DNA of 64,000 nucleotides, from assembly GCA_943787205.1 (NCBI GenBank), contig CALSLN010000013.1, positions 62,001-126,000 of the forward strand. Reading direction: 5' to 3'. The position numbers and the translations under genes were made by a program. Below the pieces are notes generated by a model. It worked only from the letters and a program-made list of their open reading frames with translations. It had not been told where the DNA came from and did not search any database. Source of the stretch: an uncultured Rhodospirillaceae bacterium. GTDB lineage: Bacteria > Pseudomonadota > Alphaproteobacteria > Rhodospirillales > Rhodospirillaceae. Shown one piece after another: positions 19,521-28,560 of the stretch; the stretch's first letter is position 1, and every line of letters begins with the position of its first letter.

Positions 19521-20108
19521 CTATTCGGCATCCAATTTGGATTGTTGGCGCGTGCGTTGGATTGTTCCAATTATTGCTGAGAGAAATAAAATGGAATGGG
19601 CGGCCCACATCACGCTAATGGATCGAAACTTTGCCGCGTGCACAAAAGTTGTCGCAGAGGCCAGCGTAACATTGGTGTCTGAACCAGACAAAATCAGGGT
19701 GACAAAACCAGCATTCTCGATGAGGTCAAAAACGGTGGGGATGAAGAGAAGGAGAATGTAGCCGCGCTTCGCCAGGCTGATGAGCCACTCAAACCCACTA
19801 ATTTTTATGAGCCACGCGCCGAGCAGGCACGAGAACAACCCACTCGCGATGGGAAAAGCAACGTCGACCGCAGTGAACAAAAGGTAGGCCTTTATTGCTT
19901 CGGAATTGTATTGGGCGAGACCGGCCGATATCTGTTCCGTGCTCAGCGGGAAAATGATGTCGAACGGCTCGAGGCCACCTGTAGCGTTCGTGACTGCTGG
20001 CATAAAGATGGTCGTCATCAGCGTGATGAGGGCGCCTGTCAAAATAAACATACCAACGACGGCGCGCCATGACGCTATTCGCAAAAGCCAATTAGAAATC
20101 TCGGACAT
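19521..20108 (-). CDS. Four-helix membrane protein of unknown function
   Basis: A 195-residue protein with about four to five hydrophobic segments (near residues 16-38, 72-95, 112-135 and 165-182) and short polar loops. I do not recognise the family with confidence. It resembles small DUF4386-like bacterial membrane proteins in layout only. GGCGGGA lies 4 nt before the ATG. It begins 9 bp after the stop of the frameshifted metallophosphoesterase, so the two are probably co-transcribed. Confidence 0.6.
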   Translation of the reverse strand: MSEISNWLLRIASWRAVVGMFILTGALITLMTTIFMPAVTNATGGLEPFDIIFPLSTEQISAGLAQYNSEAIKAYLLFTAVDVAFPIASGLFSCLLGAWLIKISGFEWLISLAKRGYILLLFIPTVFDLIENAGFVTLILSGSDTNVTLASATTFVHAAKFRSISVMWAAHSILFLSAIIGTIQRTRQQSKLDAE

Positions 20109-20117
20109 TGATCCCGC

Positions 20118-20983
20118 CTAAAAACTTAGAGGGAGTACAAATAGACCATCGTTGCGAATGGCTAAGATAACGGCTTCGGCGACACCGAGCCCTTGCGAAA
20201 CGAACGTAACCCCTTGATATGTTCGACACTCTACGGCTGGTTTATTGCCAAATGCACCGGTGTCTCCGCTGATTACGATGATATCGGCGTAAATATCCTT
20301 TAGCGGGGCAATCAGCGCGAGGTTGTTGGGCAACGGGTCAGGGATTCCATCCAACGAGTTGGCAATGTCTTGTGGGTTAGGCCTTAGGATGCTGTGCCCA
20401 AGAATGAATAGAGTATCTGCCGCCGAAGAATTTTTCGGGCTATAGCTATGGCGTCAGGCGTGATGGCCCAAGGATGTTCAATTGTATCGATGAGTAGAAA
20501 ATTACTCCGTCCTTTCGACATGAGTATGGGGTAGTTTGAATCGAAGGACTGTTCGAAGGCGCTGTGATCTGAAGTTAGATTAAAACCCGTGTCGTGATTC
20601 CCGGGAACAGCGTAGACGTCACTGGTATATGGTGAGAGCGTATTCTTGAGTTCTGAGAACCACGCGACACTAGGGCTCGGGAGAATGTCTCCGGTAAAAT
20701 ATATTGTCTCAAACGTATTGTTATGTCTGGTGAGGAAATCAGTCAGAGACGCCGCGACGTTTCCTTGTACGGCATTGCGCGGGTTGCCGTATGCATGACC
20801 GATGATCAACGACACCTCATCGATTTCATCTCGGGATAGGGTATCGAGTTGAAGTAGCGGCAAACTGCAGGTCTCGAAATCATGCGTGTCGAATACGAGC
20901 GGTGCAGGTTCGTATCTTTGAATGCCGATACCCGCTGCGATGCCAACCATAATTAGAAATGTAATGAGTAAAGTGTTGCGCAT
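20118..20983 (-). pseudogene. Metallophosphoesterase with one frameshift
   Basis: The gene encodes an N-terminal hydrophobic anchor (MRNTLLITFLIMVGIAAG), then a calcineurin-like phosphoesterase with FTGDIL and PGNHDTGF metal-site motifs. The first frame stops at 20384. The conserved C-terminal part, including ADTLFILGHSIL and IVISGDTGAFG, continues in another frame to 20118. One extra base in the T5 run at 20431-20435 would join them as ARKNSSAADTLF. Either this is a homopolymer sequencing error or a recent inactivating deletion. I start at the ATG at 20983, with AAGAAAAG upstream. Confidence 0.72.
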
Positions 20984-21125
20984 GCTGTTGTGCTTTTCTT
21001 GAGTGCGGCGTCTGATGTTCAGATTAGAAGGCGCAGTAGTCTTGTAAACCCTTGCCTCGGCTGCATGCGCTCGCCTACGGTGCGGGTATATTTTTTGCAC
21101 GCGCCATAAAGCTGGAGTTTAGTTC

Positions 21126-21557
21126 ATGCGTTCTTACATGTTTGCCCTTGCCGCCGTACTGGTATCCACATCGGCCTGCGCTCAGTCGGAAGAATGGCCC
21201 CGCACGGAGTCAGCTCCAAATACTGTCGCTTATATTGTTTCTCCATCTAATGGCGAGACCGTGTCGAGCCCGGTTAAAGTTCAGTTTGGGTTGAAGGGGA
21301 TGGGTGTGGCACCTGCTGGCGTGGAATACCCGGACAGCGGGCACCACCATCTATTAATCAACCGTGTCGCCCCAATGATGAATGGGCCTTTGCCGTCTGG
21401 AGAGTCGGATTTGTTGCATTTTGGTGGGGGGCAGACAGAAACAACGCTCTCTCTGGAACCCGGCGAGTACACGCTCCAGATGATTTTGGGTGATCAGGAT
21501 CACGTGCCACACGACCCTCCCGTGATGTCTGAGAAGGTTACGATCACTGTCGAGTGA
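21126..21557 (+). CDS. Exported DUF4399 protein
   Basis: A 143-residue protein with a signal peptide (residues 1-19, ending near ACA). It is followed by a single beta-rich domain containing VSPSNGETVSSPVKVQFGL, the histidine cluster DSGHHHLLIN and the end EPGEYTLQMILGDQDH. These features match DUF4399, a periplasmic family of unknown function. The His cluster suggests possible metal binding, which is inference. It has its own intergenic region on both sides. Confidence 0.8.
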   Translation: MRSYMFALAAVLVSTSACAQSEEWPRTESAPNTVAYIVSPSNGETVSSPVKVQFGLKGMGVAPAGVEYPDSGHHHLLINRVAPMMNGPLPSGESDLLHFGGGQTETTLSLEPGEYTLQMILGDQDHVPHDPPVMSEKVTITVE

Positions 21558-21763
21558 TCGGTATTTCGATGCTGGAAGGGCCTCAAGGGGCTGGTTTCGG
21601 GACATTGCCCAATCTGTTGTAACGTAGCTTGCTTGCGCCTTTTGGGCTTTGCGTATAGTGTTTGAGCATGTATCAGGCCGGTGTTTAAAGGCCGGATCAA
21701 TTGCACCGTATGGGGGCGTTCGGTCGGTTAATAACGCCGGACGTAGCGGGGACGGGAAAGCGC

Positions 21764-23089
21764 ATGAGCGTACTTTATAAAGCGCTTCAGAAAGCAGCTA
21801 AGGAAAATGAAGAGCAGGCGTCTGTCCAGGCGGGTGACTCTGATGGCGGGGCGACGTCGCCTTTTGACCCAGAGCGCCTGGCCGGTTCGGGTGCCATCTC
21901 TGGCGGAAAAATAGGCGGAATTGGCGCTAATTGGCGTGTTGCTGGTATTGCCTCTGCAGTTGTTCTCGCACTCGTTATTGTCGTTGCGTTCTTCCTGTTT
22001 GATTCGGACGATTCTGCTCCAGTGCAGGTTGCTCAGGCTCCAGTCGCTCAAGCACCCCAACCTACGTCAAATACGGCAGGACCTCAGACGCCTGTTGCGA
22101 CGGAAGACATAGTCGCTGCACCTCAATCGCCAATGGATGTTGCCCGCTCAGCAGCGCAGTCAGCGGAATCCGCACCTGTTGCCACGGTTGCAGAACCTTT
22201 GGTGGCTGAAGAGCCGATGACAGAGGTCGCGTTAGCGCCAACTGCGACATCAGCACCAGTTGCAGAAGCACAAGCTCCTGAGCAAGTGATTGCTCCAGTT
22301 GCAGCGGTGTCACCTGCTTCGGTTGAACCAGCGCCTGTCGCGCCTACGCCAGTTAGGTCTGTCGCTGTTGCCGCGCCTACTCGATCTGACCCGATGCCAG
22401 AATTTGACGCGAATTCTCCGGGACGGGTTTTGAATCCGCCGATCTCGATTCGTCGGGCAGAGGCGGAATTCTCTGGACTAGGGAATTCCGTTCAAGTGCG
22501 CGAAGTGTCTCAGTCGGCTCAGGACAATGTCACGGCTGGATATAACGCCCTCGTCCGCGGTGATGTTGGGTCTGCGTTGGACTTGTACTCAGATGCTTTA
22601 TCCAGCGAGCCAACAAGCATTATGGCGCAACTGGGTCGTAGCGCGGCGCTCCAAAGGCTAGGTCGTTTGGAAGAAGCACGCGTCGGGTATGAGGCTGTCT
22701 TGCGGCGTGACCCAAATAATCGCCAGGCATTGACTAATCTAACGAGTATTTTTAGCACGCGTGCGCCTAATGAGGCCATGAACCAGTTGCTAGATCTGGA
22801 GCGGGAGTACCCTCAATTTAGCCCGGTTAAGGCTCAAATTGGTCTGCTCTATGCGCGCATGGGGTCTAACTCCCAGGCGCTCGATTATCTAAGAGAAGCG
22901 GCGTCAATGTCGCCGTCTACGGTTATGTACCAGTATAATTTGGCTGTGCTTTTGGACCGTATCGGGCGTGCAGAACAGGCGGTGGTCTCATACGAACGCG
23001 TCTTAGCAGGCATTCTCAATGGCGGTGCCGCCAGTGGATTGTCACGCTCTAGCATTGAGCGTCGCGTACGTTACTTGAAGACCCTCTAA
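21764..23089 (+). CDS. Membrane-anchored TPR protein of a pilus/secretion locus
   Basis: A 441-residue protein starting at MSVLYKALQKAAKENEE (ATG at 21764). It has a short cytoplasmic N-terminus, one transmembrane helix near residues 60-80, a long Ala/Pro/Val/Gln-rich linker to about residue 240 and a C-terminal TPR array. The opening residues and architecture resemble GspB/MSHA-type accessory proteins that partner an ExeA-like ATPase. That ATPase is encoded 22 bp downstream. Role inferred: linking the ATPase to the envelope-spanning machine through a periplasmic linker. Confidence 0.75.
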   Translation: MSVLYKALQKAAKENEEQASVQAGDSDGGATSPFDPERLAGSGAISGGKIGGIGANWRVAGIASAVVLALVIVVAFFLFDSDDSAPVQVAQAPVAQAPQPTSNTAGPQTPVATEDIVAAPQSPMDVARSAAQSAESAPVATVAEPLVAEEPMTEVALAPTATSAPVAEAQAPEQVIAPVAAVSPASVEPAPVAPTPVRSVAVAAPTRSDPMPEFDANSPGRVLNPPISIRRAEAEFSGLGNSVQVREVSQSAQDNVTAGYNALVRGDVGSALDLYSDALSSEPTSIMAQLGRSAALQRLGRLEEARVGYEAVLRRDPNNRQALTNLTSIFSTRAPNEAMNQLLDLEREYPQFSPVKAQIGLLYARMGSNSQALDYLREAASMSPSTVMYQYNLAVLLDRIGRAEQAVVSYERVLAGILNGGAASGLSRSSIERRVRYLKTL

Positions 23090-23111
23090 CGCACGCCGTC
23101 CGGAACGGACT

Positions 23112-24116
23112 ATGCCTTACCTCGCGCACTTTGGGCTGAAGGAACATCCCTTCACTCTGACGCCGAATACCAATCAATATTTCCCGATTGATCGGCACGT
23201 TGAAATCATTCAGTCGATCCAGTTTGGGATCGCTCGCAATACCGGCATTTTGAAAGTTGTTGGTGATGTTGGCACCGGTAAAACTATGCTTTGCCGGTTG
23301 CTGCTCCGTAAACTGGTAGGCTCGAATGACGCTGTCGCTTACCTCAATGCACCGCAGTGTGATCCAGAAAGCTTGGTGGGTTTGGTCTGTGCCGAATTTG
23401 GCATTGAGCCGGGCACACGCACTCAGATGCTTCAAGCTCTGAATACCTTTCTCCTCGAGCAACATGCGATTGGTCGGAACGCCGTCCTTATTGTCGATGA
23501 GGCGCAGGCCTTAGGTGCAGAGGGTTTGGAAACGGTTCGGCTTCTCTCAAACCTTGAGACTGAGCGGCACAAATTGTTGCAGATTGTGATGTTTGGGCAG
23601 AGTGAGCTTGATGACCTTCTTGGCCAACCAAATCTTCGGCAGATCATTCAACGGATCGGGTTCTCGTTCAACACGGGTCCGCTGACCATGGATGAAGCGG
23701 TCCACTATATAAACCACCACCTAGAAGCGAGCCGCATCGAAGGTATTGAGTTTCCAGTTTTTGATATGGGTGCGGTACGGTTGTTGGCGTCCAGCGCCCA
23801 ATTTGTTCCCAGGGTTATTAATATTTTAGCCGATAAATCTCTACTGGTGGCGTATGGCGAGGGCTCAATCCAGGTCACAGAGAAGCACGCTACAGCCGCC
23901 ATAGATGACTCGCCTCAGATTGCGAAGCCTGTCCGATTAAATCGGAGTATGACTCGTCGCGTTCTCGTCGGCGTTATCGCACTGGAGATGGCGGCCGTCG
24001 TGGCGCTATTTGCCCTCAGTCCAACCCTTCAATTTTGGGCCAAGGACACTCTCGGTAAAGCGGTGACTGTTATCTCTGGGCAGCCGCCATCCGGCGGAGC
24101 CGCATCCCAGCCCTAG
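23112..24116 (+). CDS. ExeA/MshM-type AAA ATPase
   Basis: A 334-residue protein beginning with the family's typical HFGLKEHPFTLTPNTNQYF. Walker A GDVGTGKTMLCR is near residue 55 and Walker B NAVLIVDEAQAL near 120. A single transmembrane helix lies near residues 282-300 (VLVGVIALEMAAVVALFAL). In ExeA/GspA systems the ATPase works with a GspB-like partner to place the secretin in the envelope. In MSHA pili the homologue is MshM. It sits between the TPR protein and prepilin peptidase genes. Confidence 0.85.
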   Translation: MPYLAHFGLKEHPFTLTPNTNQYFPIDRHVEIIQSIQFGIARNTGILKVVGDVGTGKTMLCRLLLRKLVGSNDAVAYLNAPQCDPESLVGLVCAEFGIEPGTRTQMLQALNTFLLEQHAIGRNAVLIVDEAQALGAEGLETVRLLSNLETERHKLLQIVMFGQSELDDLLGQPNLRQIIQRIGFSFNTGPLTMDEAVHYINHHLEASRIEGIEFPVFDMGAVRLLASSAQFVPRVINILADKSLLVAYGEGSIQVTEKHATAAIDDSPQIAKPVRLNRSMTRRVLVGVIALEMAAVVALFALSPTLQFWAKDTLGKAVTVISGQPPSGGAASQP

Positions 24117-24127
24117 GGGAAGCGGTT

Positions 24128-24880
24128 TTGGCCTCCATACAGCTACTCCTGCAGCCTGAATACCTGCCCTTCATCGCTTTGGCAGTAATGCTGGGCCTTG
24201 TCTGCGGTAGCTTTGTGACTGCTTTGTCTTACCGTCTTCCAAGGGGGGAGGGTTTCGTGAGCGGGCGCTCGCGATGTCCAAGCTGTAGTAGGTCTTTGTC
24301 AGCTCGGGATCTGATGCCTGTGCTCTCATGGGTGATGTCGATGGGGCGTTGCAGGCAGTGCAAAACGGCGATCTCTGCGCGGTACCCCGCAATAGAACTG
24401 TTGTGCGGCACACTCTTCGTGATTGTTGTGGTTTTCCAAGCCCCCCTAGCGCTTGATCGTATCATTGTCCTTTGGGTTTTGACTGTGCTGCTTTTGGCGC
24501 TGAGCGTCATTGATCTCGAATTTCGTCGTTTGCCGAATGGTTTGGTCTTAGTTCTGGCTAGTATGGCTAGCGTGCTGTCCTGGCTGGATCAGCGTGAGAT
24601 CACCCAAATCGGTATAGCCGTGGCAGTTGTTTTTGCCGTTGGCGTGTGTTTGCGTGTTCTGGGACAGATTTTTGAGAAGAAGCCAGGGTTGGGTTGGGGC
24701 GACATTAAGCTTGGTATGGCTTTGGCAATCCCGATGCCTATGGCCCATATCCCAGTGTTTCTAACCGTATTTGGCAGTGTAACCCTTATTTTGGCGGTTT
24801 GGTTTGGTTTGGGGAAGAGGCAGCGTCATTTTCCGCTCGGGCCAGCGCTTTGTGCCGGAGCGTTCGCAGCCTTCTTGTGA
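24128..24880 (+). CDS. Prepilin peptidase (type IV leader peptidase)
   Basis: An integral membrane aspartic protease of 250 residues that cleaves and usually N-methylates type IV prepilins and pseudopilins. The N-terminal domain has the two CxxC pairs, CPSC and CRQC, expected for zinc. The two catalytic aspartates lie in SVIDLEFRRLPN and GWGDIKLGMA. The TTG start is supported by AGGGGAAG just upstream. It is the last gene of a three-gene plus-strand set and faces the pseudopilin gene, its likely substrate. Confidence 0.9.
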   Translation: MASIQLLLQPEYLPFIALAVMLGLVCGSFVTALSYRLPRGEGFVSGRSRCPSCSRSLSARDLMPVLSWVMSMGRCRQCKTAISARYPAIELLCGTLFVIVVVFQAPLALDRIIVLWVLTVLLLALSVIDLEFRRLPNGLVLVLASMASVLSWLDQREITQIGIAVAVVFAVGVCLRVLGQIFEKKPGLGWGDIKLGMALAIPMPMAHIPVFLTVFGSVTLILAVWFGLGKRQRHFPLGPALCAGAFAAFL

Positions 24881-24936
24881 CGCGAAACCTATTAGAAAAC
24901 CTGCGAATTAGGGTAATCCCTCTGTTGTCGCACCCG

Positions 24937-24987
24937 AAGCCTTTCTGATAGCATAAGCCCTGGAAAAGGCTTACAAGTCTGGCTTAT
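24937..24987. other. Overlapping inverted repeats between convergent pilus genes
   Basis: AAGCCTTT (24937-24944) pairs with AAAGGCTT (24965-24972). ATAAGCC (24952-24958) pairs with GGCTTAT (24981-24987). The two stems interleave and so exclude each other. They lie in the 175-bp gap between the ends of the prepilin peptidase and pseudopilin genes. They may be transcription end sites for the two strands, although neither has a T-run. Confidence 0.35.
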
Positions 24988-25055
24988 CTGAGTTTTGGCC
25001 AGTTTGAGCCGGGATATGATATTTTGTCATCCAATCTGAAAGTGGCACGCTTTAG

Positions 25056-25595
25056 TCACGGGTTGGGGTCAATAATGTTAAGACACCCAACTGGGAACGT
25101 TGTTCCGGTGCGAGGGAATCCGCCTGCTGCTGCATCATTCGAGCCGTCTTGTATATTATCGCATCCGGTTCCTGTTGAATTTGTCGTATCTGACAAATGA
25201 TATGTAATCTTGGTTCCCCACTCATCTGCCGCATCGGAGGGCTGTAAGCCAAGGTTCACCCATGGTACGACGCTCGCGGAACTGGGTGCAGTGCAAGCGT
25301 TAGCCGTACATCCGGTAGTATAATCCCCAGTAGTTACAGCATTTGCAGTTCCTGCAGTTCCGGCGTTAAGTGCCGGACATGGCAAGCAGCTATTCTGGAT
25401 TGCATAGAGTAAAAGCGCGTCCTCAATCTTGGTCAGGGTGTTTTCAGTCTGCGTGCGTTTGGCATTCTCAAGTATGGGGGCTAGTGCAACCAGCCCGCCA
25501 GATAACAATAGCCCGATCACCACCAACACAATCGAAATCTCGATTAGGGTGAAACCCCGCATTTGAGACAGAAAACTTTTGGACGCCATGCCCAT
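25056..25595 (-). CDS. Type IV pilin-like protein (pseudopilin)
   Basis: A 179-residue protein with a class III signal sequence. The short basic leader ends in Gly, followed by FTLIEISIVLVVIGLLL, with Phe+1 and Glu+5 in place for prepilin peptidase. The remainder is Thr/Ser/Ala/Cys-rich with several cysteines, including CLPCPA, suggesting disulfides in a periplasmic domain. It could be a minor pilin or T2SS pseudopilin. It converges on the prepilin peptidase gene. Confidence 0.85.
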   Translation of the reverse strand: MGMASKSFLSQMRGFTLIEISIVLVVIGLLLSGGLVALAPILENAKRTQTENTLTKIEDALLLYAIQNSCLPCPALNAGTAGTANAVTTGDYTTGCTANACTAPSSASVVPWVNLGLQPSDAADEWGTKITYHLSDTTNSTGTGCDNIQDGSNDAAAGGFPRTGTTFPVGCLNIIDPNP

Positions 25596-25822
25596 TTCCC
25601 CTTGTCGAATAGCGCGCGATCATCGCGTGGACGCTACTTAAATCCCCAGAAAAATGCCGTTTATCTATAACCGGCAGGCTTCGGTATCATACCAACGGCT
25701 GAAACAGTTCGCCCGTTCCGCCACGGATGCGAGTTTCGACGATTCAGCCCCGTCACGCAAGGATTAGCACAGGTAGGGCTAGTTTTGGCACGAACCGGTT
25801 TGGGCTGTGATAAAACATAATC

Positions 25823-26578
25823 ATGTGGGTCGATGTCCTTGATTTGAGAGATTTTTATGCCGCCCCCCTTGGTCGGTTGGTCCGCCGTGTGCTGCGTCAG
25901 CGGCTCAGGGCGCTCTGGCCGGATACAAGCGGGCTGCGTGTGCTCGGCGTTGGGTTTGCGACGCCTCTTTTGTCCCAGTTCCAAGATGAGGCTGAACGCG
26001 TGGTCGCGGTCATGCCCCCTGTCCAGGGTGTGATGCACTGGCCAGTAGACCAGCCAGGTCGAGTGACGCTCGCCGACGATGGCGCACTGCCTTTTGCCGA
26101 CCGATTGTTTGATCGCATCGTGTTGGTGCACGCCTTGGAAAGCAGTGCCCATTTTAGAGACCTTTTAAGGGAGTGCTGGCGGGTGTTGGCGGATGGGGGA
26201 CGTCTCGTTGTGATTGTGCCAAACCGCCGGGGTTTGTGGGCGCGTATTGAAAGCACACCCTTCGCGCATGGTCGGCCTTACTCCATGACTCAATTGACAC
26301 GGACGTTGCGGGACACGTTTTTTGCTCCTGTCGAAAAATCCACGGCCCTGTTTTTCCCGCCGGTGTGGTGGCCGCTGTTTACGTCATGGACACTCGGTAT
26401 AGAGCGCGTCGGTCGACGCCTCTTCCCAACTATTGCCGGGGTGAATGTCGTTGAGGCAACGAAGCAAATTTATGCAGCGCCGACCCAGGCCGCAAATGTC
26501 CGCCGTCTTAAAGACTATGTGTTGGCCCCTGGGGGCACGGCCCCGGCACGCACGGCTAGTCGCATTCAGCAGGAATAA
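25823..26578 (+). CDS. Class I SAM-dependent methyltransferase
   Basis: A 251-residue protein with a degenerate motif I (VLGVGFATPLL) and a post-motif segment DGALPFADRLFDRIVLVHALE, then LLRECWRVLADGGRLVVIVPN, all typical of small-molecule methyltransferases of the UbiE/Methyltransf_11 type. The substrate is unknown. The ATG is in a 227-bp divergent gap from the pilin gene. It is convergent with metW, 23 bp apart. Confidence 0.78.
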   Translation: MWVDVLDLRDFYAAPLGRLVRRVLRQRLRALWPDTSGLRVLGVGFATPLLSQFQDEAERVVAVMPPVQGVMHWPVDQPGRVTLADDGALPFADRLFDRIVLVHALESSAHFRDLLRECWRVLADGGRLVVIVPNRRGLWARIESTPFAHGRPYSMTQLTRTLRDTFFAPVEKSTALFFPPVWWPLFTSWTLGIERVGRRLFPTIAGVNVVEATKQIYAAPTQAANVRRLKDYVLAPGGTAPARTASRIQQE

Positions 26579-26601
26579 ACCACGTTTGAAATTGGTGTGG
26601 C

Positions 26602-27243
26602 CTAGCGTCGCAAAACAAAAAGGGCTTGTTCGCTGAACAGGTTTGCGAGCCATCCCGTTACGGCATAGTTCACTTTTTGCCCATGACCATCGAGCGCAAA
26701 GCCGGCTTCAATGGTCACGCCCATATCATCGACCAGAGTCAGAAAGTCTTTGATCGTGCACAGGTGGATGTTTTCCGTGTCGTACCAAGACTCTGGGAGC
26801 GTGGGTGTCGACGGCATGCGCCCCCTCAACAACAAGGAAAGGCGGACTCGCCAATGGCCGAAGTTGGGGAAGGACACCACAGCGTGCGTGCCAAGACGGA
26901 GCAAATCCTCAAGAACGCCTTTGGGGTTTCGGGTTGCTTGCAATGTCTGACTTAGAATTGCGTAATCGAAGGCCCCCTCAGGATAATGTTTAAGGTCAGA
27001 ATCTAGGTCGCCTTGAATGACAGCCAAACCTTCACGCACAGCGCCACTGACACGGGCCATCGACAGTTCAAGGCCGCGACCATCTACGTGTTTGTAGTCG
27101 CGCAAATAGGCCAGCAGCATCCCGTCGCCGCAACCCACATCTAACACCCGACTGTTTGGCTTGATTTGATCCGCGACCAATTGCAAGTCAACGCGAATGC
27201 CGGATTGCATTTGTGTCGGTAGCGTTGTCGGAGTCTCTGTCAT
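26602..27243 (-). CDS. metW: Methionine biosynthesis protein MetW
   Basis: A 213-residue protein with a methyltransferase-like fold: motif [17 protein letters not shown], then [15 protein letters not shown] and [20 protein letters not shown], the latter being specific to MetW. It works with MetX in homoserine activation in many proteobacteria. The start overlaps the metX stop by 4 bp (ATGA), the usual coupled arrangement. Confidence 0.94.
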   Translation of the reverse strand: MTETPTTLPTQMQSGIRVDLQLVADQIKPNSRVLDVGCGDGMLLAYLRDYKHVDGRGLELSMARVSGAVREGLAVIQGDLDSDLKHYPEGAFDYAILSQTLQATRNPKGVLEDLLRLGTHAVVSFPNFGHWRVRLSLLLRGRMPSTPTLPESWYDTENIHLCTIKDFLTLVDDMGVTIEAGFALDGHGQKVNYAVTGWLANLFSEQALFVLRR

Positions 27244-28409
27244 GAGGCGCCTTCCGTGGCAACGTCTTGAAGACCAACGGATCGCGCAGCGCCATCAAGA
27301 AAGCCACGTAGGGTTTCGTGGAACTCTGGTTCATCCAACAAAAAGGCATCGTGCCCTTTGTCGGACTCAACTTCGACAAAGCTCACCTTCGCCGCGTTTG
27401 CATTGAGGGCATGGACGACCGCCCGGCTTTCCGTTGTGGGAAAGAGCCAGTCAGAGCTGAACGAGATCAAGCAGAACCGCACCGGCGTATCCTTAAACGC
27501 ATTTGCTAATTTACCGCCGTTTTCTTCTGCTAGGTCAAAATAATCCATGGCTCGGGTAATGTAGAGGTACGAGTTCGCATCAAACCGGTCGACGAAAGTT
27601 GAGCCTTGATGGCGCAGGTAACTTTCGACCTGAAAGTCTGCGTCGAACCCATAGGTCAAGCTATCTCGGTCTTGAAGTCGTCGCCCAAACTTTCGCTGCA
27701 AAGCGGGTTCCGATAGATACGTGATGTGCGCCGCCATACGCGCGACAGAAAGTCCGCGCTTCGGCACCGTGCCTTTTTCAAGGTAGTTGCCTTGCGCCCA
27801 ATCCGGATCGGCCATGATGGCCTGACGCCCGACTTCGTCAAAAGCGATGTTCTGCGCTGAGTGTCGATACGAGCCAGCAATGGGGACAGCTGCCGTAATT
27901 CGATCTGGAAAGCGATGCGCCCATTCTAAGGTTTGCAAAGCGCCCATAGATCCGCCAGTGACACAGAAGACTTTAGCGATACCAAGCTGATCGAGCAGCC
28001 GTGCTTGGGCTTGGACCATGTCGCGAATGGTGATGACGGGAAAATCTAGGCCGTAGGGTTGGCCTGTTTCCGGATTCGTTTCCTTGGGCCCGGTTGATCC
28101 GAGGCACCCACCAAGAACGTTGGTCGAAATCACGAAGTACCGATCGGTATCAATAACGTTATTCGGACCAATAAGGTGGTGCCACCATCCATCCTTGTCG
28201 GTTACGGGGTGTTTGCCAGCTGCGAACTGGTCGCCCGTGAGGGCGTGACAGAGTAGAATCGTGTTGGATTTGTCCGCGTTGAGCGTGCCGTAGGTCTGGT
28301 AGGCGATGGTCACTGGCGACAAAGAAACGCCCGATTGCAGCACCAAAGGACCCTCCAGCGTGAGCCGGGGAGCCAGCGGGTCGTCCGCGCTGGTGCCTGA
28401 ATCGTTCAT
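27240..28409 (-). CDS. metX: Homoserine O-acyltransferase (acetyl type)
   Basis: An alpha/beta-hydrolase-fold enzyme that acylates homoserine, usually from acetyl-CoA, in the first committed step of methionine synthesis. The nucleophile is in [14 protein letters not shown]. The acid and base are in FSSDWLFPT and [14 protein letters not shown] start at [10 protein letters not shown] (28409, 389 residues). An in-frame start 11 codons upstream is possible but less likely. Acetyl rather than succinyl use is assumed from family name and not resolved by sequence here. Confidence 0.93.
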   Translation of the reverse strand: MNDSGTSADDPLAPRLTLEGPLVLQSGVSLSPVTIAYQTYGTLNADKSNTILLCHALTGDQFAAGKHPVTDKDGWWHHLIGPNNVIDTDRYFVISTNVLGGCLGSTGPKETNPETGQPYGLDFPVITIRDMVQAQARLLDQLGIAKVFCVTGGSMGALQTLEWAHRFPDRITAAVPIAGSYRHSAQNIAFDEVGRQAIMADPDWAQGNYLEKGTVPKRGLSVARMAAHITYLSEPALQRKFGRRLQDRDSLTYGFDADFQVESYLRHQGSTFVDRFDANSYLYITRAMDYFDLAEENGGKLANAFKDTPVRFCLISFSSDWLFPTTESRAVVHALNANAAKVSFVEVESDKGHDAFLLDEPEFHETLRGFLDGAARSVGLQDVATEGAS

Positions 28410-28457
28410 GTCGTGTCTATCCAAAGTGCTCAATAAAAGCATTTATAATGAGGCAAA

Positions 28458-28475
28458 ACAGCCGCAAGTGGCTGT
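28458..28475 (-). promoter_or_regulatory. Hairpin in the metX leader
   Basis: On the minus strand ACAGCC and GGCTGT form a perfect 6-bp stem around ACTTGC, followed immediately by TTTT. It lies about 50 nt upstream of the metX ATG and could act as a small attenuator. The sequence does not fit the SAM-II riboswitch consensus often found at this position. Confidence 0.3.
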
Positions 28476-28560
28476 CCTGTCAATGTTTTCTTTGATTTCG
28501 ACCAGGCATGCAACTAAGACTGATCCGAATTTAGCCACCTCCAACACAGGTATGGGCGCC

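Noticed and set aside
19399-19761. Plus-strand frame across the tRNA
   Set aside because: Its only notable peptide (VAQLDRVPDSESGGHRFESC) is the well-known spurious translation of a tRNA gene.
28410-28560. SAM-II riboswitch upstream of metX
   Set aside because: Expected at this place in alphaproteobacteria, but the conserved pseudoknot sequence is not visible. Only a short hairpin is present.
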